From Pseudevernia furfuracea (taxonomy: Eukaryota; Ascomycota; Lecanoromycetes; Lecanorales; Parmeliaceae): a stretch of DNA of 64,000 bases. The stretch spans positions 124,001 to 188,000 of the forward strand of contig JAIUPT010000046.1 of NCBI GenBank assembly GCA_022315425.1. The letters run 5' to 3'. The translations under genes were made by a program, and so were the position numbers. Positions within the stretch are counted from its first letter, which is position 1; the number at the start of each line of letters is the position of its first letter. Below are positions 1 through 11,965 of the stretch, in pieces. The notes under the pieces are model-generated. The model was not told where the DNA came from. It saw nothing but the letters and a program-made list of their open reading frames with translations, and searched no databases.

Positions 1-209
1 CTTGCCAAAGTATGCGGTATTTTTGGATTTGGTAGACGTGTCCTTTGCAGGGGACAGGTCTCATTTGGGAGCAGCATAAGTAGCTGCATTCCACCTGCGT
101 TTGGCTCTTCATTCGAATTGATCTCTTTCAGAGCAATAGCATTCTGAAAAGAGTCTATATATCTGTCCGTCTGCAAGTGCGTTCAATATCCCATCTCGCG
201 TCAGCAACC

Positions 210-1707
210 ATGAATCTGAACAACAAGCCCTCCTATCCAACTCCTGACTCAACGCTTCCTTTCTGGAGGATAGAGCCTCACGAATTGGACACTTACCGCA
301 GTAGTGAGAATCTGCCGACCGAATGTGACCTCGTCATCATTGGAGCAGGATATGCTGGCACCGCCACTGCTTATCATCTCTATCATGACAATCCAACGCC
401 TCCATCCATTGTGCTTCTAGAAGCTCGTCAAGCATGCTCAGGAGCTACAGCGAGGAATGGTAGGTCTGTACTAGAGCGTTAGCGAGGAGGAGCTGATGCA
501 GATGAGCGTGAAGGCGGCCATCTAAGACCAGAAGTCTACTTCAACATGTCCAACTACATCGAAAAGTACGGCCTGGAAGCTGCTGCCGAGATCTCCAAAC
601 ACGAAGTTGCTCATATCCAAGAAATCAAGAGGCTTGTCGAGAAAGAGCACATTGACTGCGACTTTACTCTGACCCGGACCTTTGACGTCTTCCTCGACGA
701 AGCCTTCGCCAACAAATCCAAGGACGCGTACGACAGCATGGTAAAGAAAGGATTAACTTCCATCCAAGACGCCCATTTTACGCCGGCAAAGTACGCGGAA
801 CGCGTTTCCGGAGTCAAAGCCGCCAAAGGCTGCTTCAGCTTCACCGCAGCGCATCTCTGGCCTTACAAATTCGTCATGCATCTTCTCGGCCTCGCAGTTG
901 CCAGAGGGCTCGATCTGCAGACCCATACGCCCGTGACGCACGTAACTTCGACTCCGGACGCCACTGGATGCTACTCTGTCACCACTCCAAGAGGAACCAT
1001 CACAGCCAAGAAGGTAGTCTTCGCCTCGAACGGCTTCACGGCCGGCATACTGCCCGAATACTCGCAGAAGATCGTACCTTGTCGAGGACTATGCAGCCGT
1101 ATTATCACTCTGGATCCAAACAAGGCGCCTTATCTGAATAATACTTACAGCTTGCAGCGGCCTGGCCATGGTATGTACGATTATCTGATACCGCGGGGGG
1201 ACGGAAGCATTATAGTTGGCGGCGCCAAGTCGACAATGACCGATAAGAGCGTGTGGTATGACAACCCTAACGATAACGAGCTGATCGAGCCGGCAAAAGG
1301 ATACTTTGATGGGTATATGCAGCGACGATTTGTCGGGTGGGAAGACAGTGGAGCCTATGTGGACAAAGTGTGGACAGGGAGTAAGTTAAATCTCAAGCGC
1401 CCGATTTGCATCATGAAAATCGATGAATGCCTCACCTGGACTGACCCGGATTTCTCATGCTATAGTAATGGCCTACACATCTGATGGCCAACCGCATGTC
1501 GGCCCGATCCCCAAAAGGCCACATCAATACGTCTTGGCGGGCTTCAACGGACACGGTATGCCCATGATTTTCCTCGCCGCCAAGGGTGTTGCCGAGATGA
1601 TCCGGAACGACAAGACGTTTGAGCAGACTGGGCTCCCGAGAGTGTACAGAACGACTGAGGAGAGACTGCGCAGCGAAGAGAACATCCTGTTGAATAAGTC
1701 TTATTAG
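210..1707 (+). CDS. FAD-dependent oxidoreductase (DAO family), 452 aa, 3 exons
   Basis: Exons 210-459, 514-1380 and 1466-1707, with introns of 54 and 85 nt, give 452 residues. The start at 210 is the first ATG in frame; the reading frame opens slightly earlier without one. A Rossmann dinucleotide motif GAGYAG lies at residues 45-50, followed by the ribose-binding acidic residue in LLEA (E71) and the family-typical SGATARNGGHLRP segment (77-89), which is only restored when intron 1 is removed. Exon 3 restores the C-terminal substrate/FAD segment WTGIMAYTSDGQPHVG. The family (FAD-dependent amino-acid or sarcosine-type oxidases) oxidises C-N bonds of small amines or amino acids. The substrate here cannot be told. 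No obvious signal peptide, so probably cytosolic. No pathway neighbours are visible; the next gene is convergent. Confidence 0.88.
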
Positions 1708-2145
1708 TTGTCTCATAGTTGTTAGCACATGAGGGCGAACATATGATTTCGAAAGTGATCGTGCCGTCTCAACGCCAGGGCTAGCTGGCCTCAACAGGCA
1801 TGTTTGTGGGAACAGGGTGGAATGGCTCTCAAAGAGATGAAATCGAACGAAGAGTCACTTGCTGGTGTAGAAGGAGTATACACACAGCTGGCCGGACTTG
1901 TCTCTTCTATAGACATTTTCATGCGACAGGGATGTCATATGCGGCCCTCTAACCCCGAGTCCCACAAAAATGAATCGACGGCGTTCGAAAACACCACAAG
2001 AAACAACAAACAGCATCATTGCCACTCGGATACTCACTTATCTGAGTAGGAAGAGCACATCAAGATATCCCATGATAAGTGCATCCATCTCATCCATCCA
2101 AGCCTCCGACGAAGAAGAACAATCCCCTCAACCTAAACCACCAGC

Positions 2146-4542
2146 TCAACTCAAACTCATATTCTGAAACGCCTTATCCAACCACCTCCCCCCAAGCATT
2201 GTCTCACGCGCCCTCTTCCCCACCGTCTCAGCAAAAGTCTCATCCTCTCCGAGGCAAATCTTATACGAAATCCTCGCGTATTCCTCCAACCTTCCACACA
2301 GATGCGGCGCGACCTTTCCATACGCAGCCCACAGATGCATCCAGATTTCAACCCCTTCGTTCTCTAGGAGACCCCACTGTAGGACTTCGCACGAGGAGTT
2401 AGGGGAATCAGAGGATCCATGGGTGATGACGAATCCGAGACAAGACAGGAATCTAAACCCGGTTCGGATGACGTCTTGCGGTCTGTCCTCGAAGGCGTAC
2501 ATGCGGGTTAAGAGGAAGTACGGGTCTCGTAATTCGAGACGAGGAACGTCCTCGGCGGGCGCGGAATAGGTCTTCTCGATCACAGGGAGCAGCCTTTCCG
2601 TCTCTAAAACACCACCTCCAGCCGGTACCAGAATCGCTGCCTTCAAATCTTCCAACAGCGCGTGCCTCCTAGCGCGCGTTCTCTTGGTCGTCTTCTGGTC
2701 CTGCTGACACAAGACACAAGAGCATTGAAAGCCCCAACTCTGCAGTTTCTCCTGCGCCATTTCCCACGTGCGACCGGATTGGGGGGGGGCGTACCACAGG
2801 AATAATTCACTGTCTGCTGGAATGTCCCTCGTGGCACGCACGATGATCATGTCTCCGATGAAGCTGCGGCGAGCATTAGTGTAGCAGCTGTGATTGAAGT
2901 GGGAAGCTTTAATGAAGATGCCAGTGGTATGGTAGACTTTCTCCCGCTCTTGTTGCTCGGGTGAACGGGGGCTGATATATTCTTGCACGGGGGTTCGAGG
3001 GCAGCCGAAAACGTTGAGGGACATGATTCGCTCGACCAAGAAGCTAGAAAAAATTGTGAGTGGTAAGGGGGAGAAGTACGGGGTAAAGAACTCACGTATC
3101 AACAATCGGTAGACCATCGACCTCTGTTTCTTCGACCGGCTTATAATCACCATGATGCAAATCAGTGAAAGATGACATCAGAGAAGGGTTCCGCAACATT
3201 TTTTGCACGGTAGCTTTGATGATATCGACCTGCGCGCCCATGGTCACTTGCTTCGTGTGCGTATTCATCTGCATACACGTCTTGGAAGAACCCGCGCCTT
3301 CCTCTCTGCTAGCAGAACAGTAAGAGAAAGCCTTCTCGCAGAGCAGCAGTTCCCCAGCGACGACATCTCTCGTAGTGAAGAGTCCCCGTCCACGACCCTC
3401 GGAGAATTTGATGGCTACAGGTTCAGCGTACGTTGCATTGTCAAGATTCGGTGGACTTTCTCCGGCCGCCTTGTACATGGCCTTGAAATCATATTCGCCT
3501 TTTTCCTGCTCACTGATTCGCTTCTCCGTCCGCGACAGCTGCTCTTTAGCCTCCGCGTTGTTCGGGTATTTGCTCAGAAGAAATGTGAGGGTTTCGCGGC
3601 ACTCCTGGAACCTCTGCAGCTCATACAAAGAGCGAGCGGCACGGTAGACGCCCTTTTCCGACACCTTATCCTCTGTTGAAACTTCGGTAGCGTCTACCAA
3701 TGCGTCATCGTAGCGCCGCAGCTTGAGATAAGCAAGAGAGCGATTCAGCTTGATAGTCTGGACTTCTTCGGTTGTTGCCGAGCATTGGAGTGCCTTTGTG
3801 TAGCTAGCTCGGTAGAGTATGATCAGTAAGCATTACACCGGGGAAAGAAAACCATGGGGGCGTACACTTTAACGGCCTTGGTCAAATTCCGAGCCTTCAA
3901 CGCAGCGTTGCCTTCCTCTTTCAACTCCTTCGCAGTCTTGCCAACCTCACTGACGCGAGGTGCCCAACGTAGAGGAATCCTACTATCATCTTTCGCGAGC
4001 CAGACGATATCAGTGACGTGATCAACCCTGATGCCATACTCTTCACAACCCATCGTCTTAAAATACGGCTCTTTGACAACACACACGTCACCCACCCGCG
4101 CAACGTCCTCTGCAAGTTCAAACTCCGTATCCTCTAACTGATGCACCTGAAGCACGACCCCGTTTCCCCTTTCATCCTCGACAACGACCATAACCGCCGT
4201 CATCCTGGTGGCTGGACTAGACACCCTGAGCAAAGCATAGGATCCGCGATGGTGCATCTCCAATCGCATCTCATCAACACACAACTTCTGGAGAGTCGAC
4301 AACGGCGCAACGCTAGGCGGATAGGGGTCCGCGACCCAGGAGTGGTGGATTTTGTGTCTGTGATTCATCATCATCTTCTGCCTCAAATGCACCGCCGAGG
4401 ATTCCTCGATGAGGAGGCCGAGGGGTTTCATGTCCTTGGGTCGATCGCCCTTGCGTTCATGCGTAGCATCGAGCGTCTGCTTTTGCTTGGCTAAGGAGGC
4501 GGTGAACTGGTCGAAAGCGGAGACGTCGTTGGCGTTCTTCAT
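2146..4542 (-). CDS. TPR and SET domain protein (SMYD-like), 760 aa, 3 exons
   Basis: On the minus strand, exons 4542-3866, 3803-3096 and 3043-2146 (introns 62 and 52 nt) sum to 761 codons. A TPR-like helical segment spans the first junction (KEEGNAALKARNLTKAVKV then YTKALQ, about residues 205-340). The SET domain starts at about 362 with GRGRGLFTTRDV and has NHSC (512-515), the AdoMet/active-site pair ELFLWYAPP (541-549), then a post-SET CSCVLC cluster (569-574). The layout matches fungal TPR-SET proteins related to SMYD lysine methyltransferases. I see no MYND zinc finger between the SET halves. The substrate may be histone or non-histone protein; this is inference. N-terminal residues 1-200 are unrecognised. 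The gene is convergent with the oxidoreductase upstream. Confidence 0.85.
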
Positions 4543-4825
4543 GTCTGAGATGAGTGTCGGTTGTTGAACAGGGGTATGGCGGTGAGGTGTTGAGATGAGT
4601 CAATACAACTGAGGTTTGTGACAAAGACGTCTTTGATGGTGAAAGTAATGTGGAGGGTTTCTGAAAACGAAGTTGATTCCCCGTACGGATCCTTGGGGAA
4701 ATTTGCTCGAAGAAGTGAGTAGTTTGCTTGAGTTGGCTGTATCTGCTACAAACAGAAAATTTGAAACCTGTGGGTCGTAAAGTAGATCTGACGCGGCTAA
4801 CGCGGTCACGCGACTGGACGAGCAT

Positions 4826-5399
4826 TCATTTGGGTGGACTTGTCCACAACAAAGAAAAACTGACCAAGCCTTGTGCGTGAGTAATTCACTTTAGATGACG
4901 TCTGTGTGCCGGACAAGGCTTTTTCACTCTGAACTGACCATGGAGGTTATGGAAAACCTATTTTTTCAGACTAAATCTCTGGTTTGAGCCAAATGAAATT
5001 TCCAGTGTTGGATGGAGCTCAGATTCGGATCTGGAGCAGTCGCTGGTACCTCTAAGACCACATCCCAAGTGCCCCCCCCCTACTGTGTTTTCACGGCATA
5101 GTTGTTAGTTTGTTCGAGTAGAAGAGTTGAGGTATTCTAGCCATGATGGTATTGGTTCATGTTCTCTTGATTCAGACAGACTTCTCGGTAACTAATTACA
5201 GATTTTTTCCCTTTTAAGGCGGAGTGATTTCGAGCATTGATTTTGCACGCTGCATTAACACACACATATTTGAAAAAGGACGGCATGTTATCTACCATGT
5301 AAAAGCAAGCCTATTTGTTCCACTCAATAGCATCAGAGTTCATGAACTTTTCAATTTTGACTTGGTTTTTCCGGCCACCTGGATCTTCACAGACCGAAC
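4826..5399. other. intergenic stretch, no gene seen
   Basis: Mixed-composition sequence with a short C tract near 5073. Short ORFs here have no start context or recognisable motif. It probably holds the promoter of the TPR-SET gene. Confidence 0.5.
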
Positions 5400-6120
5400 A
5401 ATGTCATCCCACTCCTTCCCGCAGCACCACTCACACCCTCCCCACCCAACACATTTGTGAATATCCTCACGCAAACCACCGCACACGCGCAAGAAGCCGT
5501 CTTTAAAATCGCCGTGAAGCATTACACGCCTATATCTAACCCCGACCCGGCGCCCAACAATATCACCATAATAGCAGCACACGCCCTCGGGTTTCCTAAG
5601 GAACTCTATGATGAGCCGTTATAGGACGATCTGCTCGTATAGTCCGAGAGGCATGGCTTCGGAATCCCAGAAACATGGATTGCCGACTCCGCGCGCATAC
5701 GAGGGAGCGAGTGGCGTGTTGGACGAGAACTGGATAGGTGTGACGATTCAAGTTGGTTCCATCGGCCACGGGATCTTTTTTGCATATGATTGATCATTTC
5801 CGGGGACGAAATGCCCCCCGTCCCATCGATTGTCGGCATAGGGCATAGTCGAGGCGGGCTTGTGAAATGGTCAACCTGTCGCTTATGCCACGTTTGCTCT
5901 CGACTCTTGTTCTAGTTGGGCTATTCATACAAAGCAGAAGATATCACGCACTGGCACTGGCGTAGGAGGTAGTGGAGGCGTACCAGCTGGGAAAGTGATG
6001 AAGGTTGAAATCGAGGCAGACCATTTGGCGGCGATGGAGGCGGTGGAGAAATGTGCGGAAATCAGTGCCGAGTGGTTTGGGAGGTGGTTGGAAAAGGATG
6101 GAAGGGGGAAGAGGAGATAG
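5400..6120 (+). pseudogene. decayed alpha/beta hydrolase (LPX1-like family)
   Basis: Read across frames, the plus strand gives a series of fragments in the order expected for the fungal peroxisomal-lipase-like/toxin-biosynthesis alpha/beta hydrolases: HICEYPHANH, then in a second frame AVFKIAVKHYTP and ITIIAAHALGFPKELYDEPL, an in-frame TAG (about 5621), ERHGFGIPETWIAD, HMIDHFRGRNAPRP, the nucleophile elbow VGIGHSRGG, then MVNLSLMPRLLSTLVLVG. A C-terminal piece ending GRWLEKDGRGKRR closes at TAG 6118-6120. Between the elbow region and the tail about 100 or more residues are missing, so both catalytic Asp and His regions are mostly lost. At least three frameshifts, a nonsense codon and internal deletion exclude a working gene. 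Family assignment is from remembered motif order. Confidence 0.7.
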
Positions 6121-7540
6121 TAAAGAACAGGGGCAGTGGGAAGAGCGAGAGGGGGGGTGACGGCCGTTAGTGAAGAGCGGAAGGAGGTGATGAAGAAAGC
6201 ATCCAAGGAGTTCAAGGCCGACAAGGGAGAAATTGGTGAAGATTTGGCCAAGCCGAATGAAGCAAACTGTAGAAAGCCTACTTCAGACTTGCATGAGGCT
6301 AGGCGAGGTGACTATACAGCGCAATCGTCAACGTCAAAAACGAATGGTAAAAGCCGATCCCATTTCCCTTTTATAATCCATTCGAAACTATCTGTCACGG
6401 ACTTTTGGAAGACCTTTCACTGTTCAGTGAGAATCAGCCCCAGGTAGCGATCTTCTGGCCCAATTACCCGAACTTTCTATTCCTTCGGCTTGAAGAAGGT
6501 GCCTGAAACCCTTTGACAGGGAACCCTGCACCTATTCAATCATTGCTTTTGTAGCTCTTGCATAGACTTTCGGCTGCCAGTCTCTCGTCATCAGGAATAC
6601 AGCGTCTGCTGGACTAAGGGAGTGCATAAATAGCGTCAATCGGCTCAGAGCACTGGGAACGAAAACAAAGTCTTACAACAAACGATACTACGAGGGACTG
6701 GTTTTGGATCTTGTTCATGGTAAATACACGTGCTTTGATGAAAGCTCCATCAACCTGGTCAACAAGTCCCTTCAATGAAGGACCCGAGCCATACATCTCG
6801 GTATTAATTATTACGTAGCACCCATCGCAGGGTGGAAAAAGTACAAACACCAACATCGTGGTTCAAAAAGATGAGGGTCACAAACGATGGTGGTGTCAGG
6901 TGCTAACGATAAGGTAGATCCTGCACTATCCACAAACCGCTCCGATAAACTTGTGCAAATACAGGATTGAAGATGTGTGGCCTAGACTTCTCCGTCACGT
7001 GCAACTTGATCGCACATACTCACAGTAGTACCTGAGTACATTGACTCGGACATCAGGCTCCTGACCGATTTTTTACACCGCCAACAACCGGGGTCCGCTT
7101 TCAGTCATGGGTACGTTCGACCATGTTCTGGACGAACTTCCATGCCTTCGAACCCGCACGCACCAGTGAGAAACCACCCCTATCCGTGATTTTGATTATT
7201 ACCATGCACCACGTAAAAGGAGTCGTCAAGTCCTTCGATAGCAGCGCTGTGAGATCGGATGGCTTGGGGAACGATAGAACACACCAAAAAAGCCTCTACC
7301 CCCCTTTCCCCATTCTGTTTAGAAGCCCAACCGGAAAGCGCGAGAGCGAGAGCGAGTGAGAGGATATTGTAGCCCTTTCTCAAGAGAGGTTCCCCTTCAA
7401 TCCAAGAAGCTACGGCCTAAACTACTCCAAGCCCGGTCCTATTGGAATATTAGATGGAGATTCCAAACCCACGCTAGACCCTCGGTTACACTCTCAGATA
7501 GTAAGTAGGACAGAGAGGCTCCCCCAGCACCTCTCATACA
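6121..7540. other. gene-poor stretch, nothing supported
   Basis: Several ORFs of 60-110 codons occur on both strands (for example 6614-6856 minus), but none has a conserved motif, splice pattern or clean start. I see no gene here. Confidence 0.5.
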
Positions 7541-7630
7541 ACCCCCCCCCCCCCCCAAAAACAACTCAAATCCCATCCCATGTTCACGAGTTACCGCGGA
7601 CCGAAACAACACCCCCCCCCCGACCCCTCC
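7541..7630. repeat. poly-C tracts
   Basis: Two runs of C (about 15 nt near 7542 and about 10 nt near 7611) in a C-rich segment. Likely slippage-prone, and sequencing length errors are possible. Confidence 0.8.
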
Positions 7631-8045
7631 CCACAACTCCATGATGTCTTCACCCGGTCGTACGTTTTCAAGCCTCCAATCGGTATCCCAACAGGGTAGG
7701 GTAACTATCCAGCGACGGACGGACTAGAGTAACTACTACCTTAGTGATCACTACGTGGTCCCACCTGGGTCCTAACGATCAGCTAGCCATGTAAACCGGT
7801 CCCAGCCTTCCCCACATCCCCCTCCCCCCCACACCAGTCCCCACCAACTCCGACCTCACCAGCACAAGCACACCGGTCCCCACCACTCCCCCCAACCTCC
7901 ACACGGCGGGCAATGAACGGACCCCCAACGCCATCCGCCCAACGCCAAAAACTCCCTGCACAGCTCCCCAAAGCCAAGAGAAGCCAAGCCAGGCAGCCAT
8001 ACAATCCGTGCTCGTGCAAGAGGATCAATCAACCCAGTCCGCTAA

Positions 8046-8178
8046 TTCCACATTCCACATACATACATACATACATACATACAACGAAGCCCCCAATCGG
8101 ACCTATCTATCTATGACGGGAGTTGATGGAGAAGAAGAAGAAGAAGAAGAAGAAGAAGAAGAGCGGTGCAGAGAACGA

Positions 8179-8209
<31 letters not shown>

Positions 8210-8720
8210 AACATTCCATTCCATTCCATTCCATTCAATTCCCAGGTACGGATTCGTTCGTTCGTTCGTTCGTTCGTTGGCGGGTAGATGTCACATGCCA
8301 CAAATCACAAACCACAAGCTCAGAGGGTAGAGTAGGGGGATCCAAAAAAGAAGAAAGGAAGGAAGGAGGAGTGGAGTGGAGTAGAGTAGAGTAGAGTAGA
8401 GTAGGGTAGAGTAGAGTGGAGTAGAGTAGAGTAGAGTAGAGTAGAGGAGCGACGATGATAGAGAATAGAATAGAATAGACAAGACAAGACAAAGAGAGGA
8501 AGAGAGGAAGAGGGGAAGGGGGGAAGAGAAGAAAGAGAAGAGAGAAAGATGAGAGACGGAGACGGAGACGGAGACGGAGACTTCATTTTTAATTGCACAC
8601 TCATGTGATGTGATGTGATGTGATGTAGTATAGTATAGTGTATTGCACTCACTCGATCGATGGACGTGTACTTATACTTATACTTATACTTGCACTTGTA
8701 CTTTGGGAGGAGGAGCAGCA
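8046..8720. repeat. cluster of about ten different microsatellites
   Basis: Within 675 bp there are arrays of (ACAT)n at about 8058-8080, (GAA)n at 8134-8163, (CAACTCT)n at 8178-8209, (CCATT)n at 8213-8237, (GTTC)n at 8251-8279, (GTAGA)n with GTGGA variants at 8371-8445, (GAATA)n at 8460-8478, (GGAGAC)n at 8556-8582, (GATGT)n at 8604-8630 and (ACTTAT)n at 8667-8700. Units differ in sequence and length (3-7 nt), so this is not one expanded array. Long ORFs here encode only repeats such as LLYSTLLYST and are not genes. Confidence 0.95.
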
Positions 8721-9274
8721 TAACCGAAGGATAAGAAGGTTTTTTTGGTTAAGTAATAGCGTCGCGTCTCTCGCACGCATGCCGTGTCGGTGATCCCGTA
8801 TCATCATCTTGGAGCCAAGGATATGGAAAATTGCCGGGGGGGTTTTTTTTTGGTACGGGACAAAGGCAATTGAGAAAGCAGAGGTGACGGGCTTGCTCGA
8901 GGTCTGTATCAATGAGGCAATGAATTCATCACCGTGGAGCAGAAAGTACTGTATACTTTGGAGCAATGGTCACTATCTACCAGTAGGGCCCATTGTCGAC
9001 CTCTGGAACGGTGATGTGCTGGACTCGGCTGCCGGGATGAATATTCATGCGTGAGATGCTCGCTTGCTGGGATGAAAATAATTACAGTCGAATTATTACA
9101 CCGCCCTGAAAGTCATGCTGTTGAAGTCCGCCATTCGATCCATATCTTCTCTTCTAGCCTCCTGAGCCGTGTGAGCCGGTCCCGGCTATGTCAATAAGGT
9201 ACTGGGCAACAGTATTGATATCACCTAAGGAGAAAAAAACCACTTAGCGCCCATCCTGTCCACTTTTATCTCTC
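8721..9274. other. intergenic, no gene seen
   Basis: Holds the 3' flank of the AT-hook-like gene. An 81-codon ORF at 8809-9054 has no recognisable feature. Confidence 0.5.
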
Positions 9275-10379
9275 TCATACAGATTTCCGCATACTTTTTC
9301 GTTTGGGAGGTCTTCCACCTTTGTTCTTCCCTGGTGCCTTTTCACCCCGTTTCCGCTTATATCCTTCAGGTCTCGCGGTGCCGTTCGGTAGTTCTTCGTC
9401 TTCCATCGATATAGGTGTGCGTTCAGGTCCGCTTCCCTTCTTCCTACGCTGGGATAGCGGTGGTATCTCGAGTTCTTCGCCCGTTGCGATTCCGGGTCTC
9501 TTCCGACGGGCGGGGGGCGGTGACATTCTGGCTCCGGAAGATTCGAATGATGGTTGGAGGTTAGGATCGGCATGGGAAGCTGAGCGCCACGCTTGGTGCA
9601 AGGCTTGCTGCATTCCGTTTGTCGCATTAGCTACTTGCTTGTCGACGTTGTTTCTCATCGTGACCAGCTTTGCGTGTATTTTTACCGAAGCCTCGATATG
9701 GCGTTGGAGCTGTTTGTTCAGACTATCCGCACTCTGACCCGTGACCTCTTCGTCCGAGTTTTCCGGCTCGAATGTGCCATCGTCCCAGACCGGGTATCCC
9801 AATCTCAGCTTCTCATTCTTCGTCAATCCCAGCTGGTGTACACCCGTCTCGTCCGTTCTCTTGGCCACAAATTCTATATTCACCATGTCGTCATCCGGGT
9901 TGTGCTCATTGGTAGAGAAGCTGAATCGGAGGTAGGGATAGCCAGACTCGTCGCGGACTTCACTAAAAGTGACCATGGCTTCACTCTCCACCGAGCCTTC
10001 GCCAGGTGCTTTGTTCGCAGCTAGTTCAAGACGGTTGACGATCTTATCTTGGTAGTCCAAGTGGTATTCGAGCTCGAGGCTGCCGAAATTGAGAGAGACA
10101 TTGAAATGCCTCCCATCGCCTCCTTCCTCGGCGGGTAATTTTTGAAACTTGAGCTCCCAATTTGAGAGGTCTATCTGCGAGCTCCAATCCAGCGTTCGCC
10201 TTTTTCCTCTGCAGTATGTCCAGACAACGTGGTAGTCGCCTTGCACGTGTTCCACGGGGAAATGTTTGGGGGTGAGTTGCTGTGAGGCGAGGTATTTGTC
10301 AGTGAAGAATTGCACAGCAATGAATGGTAGAGTATCATACCAGGCCGTCTGTTAGATCTCCGTCATCGAAATACCTCAT
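9275..10379 (-). CDS. conserved-looking protein of unknown function with C-terminal AT-hook-like motif, 347 aa
   Basis: Exon 1 is 10379-10341 (13 codons, MRYFDDGDLTDGL) and exon 2 10279-9275. The 61-nt intron starts GTATGA, has an ACTGAC branch point and ends CACAG. Without the splice the ORF would begin inside the intron. Residues 14-160 read like alternating beta strands (for example YHVVWTYCRGKRRTLDW, FNVSLNFGSLELEYHLDY, YLRFSFSTNEH) with no transmembrane segment. Residues 205-260 are helical, and the last 80 are basic with KRKRGEK and an AT-hook-like KNKGGRPPKRK near residues 331-341. I do not recognise the family. The basic tail suggests a nuclear DNA- or chromatin-associated protein, which is inference only. 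It sits alone between a microsatellite cluster and decayed genes. Confidence 0.75.
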
Positions 10380-10864
10380 GATGGCTGCTGGTGGGTTCGC
10401 TTCGACTTGTCAAGTGGGCTCTAATTCGGGAGAAAATATACGTAGCAGGTCAGGCAGAGGGTAGGAAGGAAGAGTAGGTACTGAAGGGAGTGTGTAGAGG
10501 AAGGAGGAGAATAGAAAATGGAAAATTGCGCTCGAGGAGATGCGGTGGCTGGGGAGAAGGCTAAAGTAGAGTACAGTAGGTAAGTAACACTAACGCGCTT
10601 ACTTTAAACTTTTAGAGTATACTTTACTTTATACTTTATACCTTACTTTTTCAAGGTGCCGACACGGCGACATCACCCATGTCCACCGATCTCTTGGCGC
10701 TCCTTCCCTCTTTCCCTCCTTCCCTTCTTCACTCCGTTTTTCATGCCAATAATACCCATCTATCTAAGGTACTCTATCAACTCAAGCATCCTGTGACGGC
10801 GTGGTTTTATCTACATCAATCAATCAATCTACAATGATCTGATTCAGGACTGGACCGGTAGCAG
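10380..10864. other. upstream region of the AT-hook-like gene
   Basis: Contains AT-rich (ACTTTAT)-like runs at about 10605-10645 and pyrimidine-rich sequence. No ORF of interest. Confidence 0.5.
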
Positions 10865-11335
10865 CTATAACCTTACCCGGGCCTCTCTAGATGACTGCAT
10901 ACAGACATCCTGCATCTCAAATTCCCACGTACACGACTTCTGACGATTTTCTGTTTCTCCAGACTGATGGGTTTCGAGGAGCCTATCTAAGCGTCTCCGC
11001 TGCTGCTCGAGGCCTAGCTCTTCCGCCTCTCGGCCCAGTGTTCTGTGGCCCTTGCTACTCCCAACTCCAACACGACGATCAGCTTTCGAACTGGTCTCGC
11101 GGATGAGATGTTGTCTCCCGTGAGTTCCCGACTTATCGTCAGGTGCCAGAAGAAAGACCCAGCGATAATCCAAAACCCCACCATGATGTTTGGAAGGGTC
11201 CAGTGCGTACAGCGCGATGTAGAGGACGGAGCCACTGGGTGGTAACGGTGGCGGCGCTTGCTCAAGCTGGTCGTACTTTCTCTTCTTGGCTAATAGATTG
11301 CCTGGTGGTGGAGTGGGCGTTTCCGAAGATGACAT
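10865..11335 (-). pseudogene. fragment of a fungal hypothetical protein, about 156 codons
   Basis: The minus strand reads MSSSETPTPPPGNLLAKKRK from 11335, then PPSGSVLYIALYALDPSKHH and VLDYRWVFLLAPDDKSG, a pattern (small hydrophobic strand, Y-W-x-LL) seen in a widespread uncharacterised ascomycete family. After about residue 85 the expected conserved part is not recognisable in frame. A neighbouring frame reads VVLELGVARATEHWAERRKS. This suggests a frameshift or unrecognised intron. The frame is open upstream to 11560 but without a plausible start. Either a decayed copy or a mis-spliced model. Function unknown. Confidence 0.35.
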
Positions 11336-11653
11336 TGCCGCAGTATGGTCTGAAACTAATGACGATGATAACGGAGGATTATTGCCTGCGGATGAGGGTT
11401 TTGATTCCTGGATGCATGATACCGTGCATGCTCGGGTGCGCAAGCACAAAGACATCTGATTCGTCAAACGTTTTCGCAGATGGTTGCCTACCCGATCAAT
11501 AATTGCATGAAAGCACAAGTTCCTATACCACCATCGCTGCGTGCGTGCTGCCAGAAACATAGCTGCTTAAAAAAATCTATCGTTTTCAGCCAGATGCGCA
11601 CTTGGCATTCTCGCCAGCTGTACGCATGTCTCCAAAACAATCATCACCGCATT

Positions 11654-11965
11654 TCACTCTTCTTGTATCTCTGCTTTGAGCGTCTTCTCGTATTGCTGAA
11701 GTTCCTCCGCCCGAATCTTTTCCCGCATAGCATCCCTCGCCGCCTCTTACGCTTTCGCATTCATCTCAGCGGTATACTTGTCCTTCGGAAGATCATCTTT
11801 GACCTTTTGTTCGAGTTTGCTCTTTGATACGGTTAACACGATTGCTTGAAAAAAAAATGACCCCAGACGTGACCAGCTCGCGCGGCGTATGACGTCCAAT
11901 GGGGAAGCGTAAAAGGCAGTTTGGCCTTGCGGTATCTTTCCACGCTCGTCCTCCGACGACATCAA
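11654..11965 (-). pseudogene. small gene with an in-frame premature TAA
   Basis: From 11965 the minus strand encodes AFYASPLDVIRRASWSRLG, a hydrophobic segment FFFQAIVLTV, then KSKLEQKVKDDLPKDKY and AEMNAKA followed by TAA (11747-11749). The same frame continues cleanly for 33 codons, EAARDAMREKIRAEELQQY onward, to a real stop at 11654. The charged helical tail before and after the TAA has one character, so a single nonsense change in a short membrane-anchored helical protein is the simplest reading. N-terminal start uncertain: two ATGs lie at 11965 and 11962, but true upstream sequence may be in another exon. Family not identified. Confidence 0.4.

Noticed and set aside
6614..6856. 80-codon minus-strand ORF with an apparent hydrophobic start
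   Set aside because: No homologous pattern, splice context or conserved composition; likely chance.
8235..8721. Overlapping ORFs of 60-130 codons on both strands
   Set aside because: They translate only microsatellites (LLYSTLLYST and similar).
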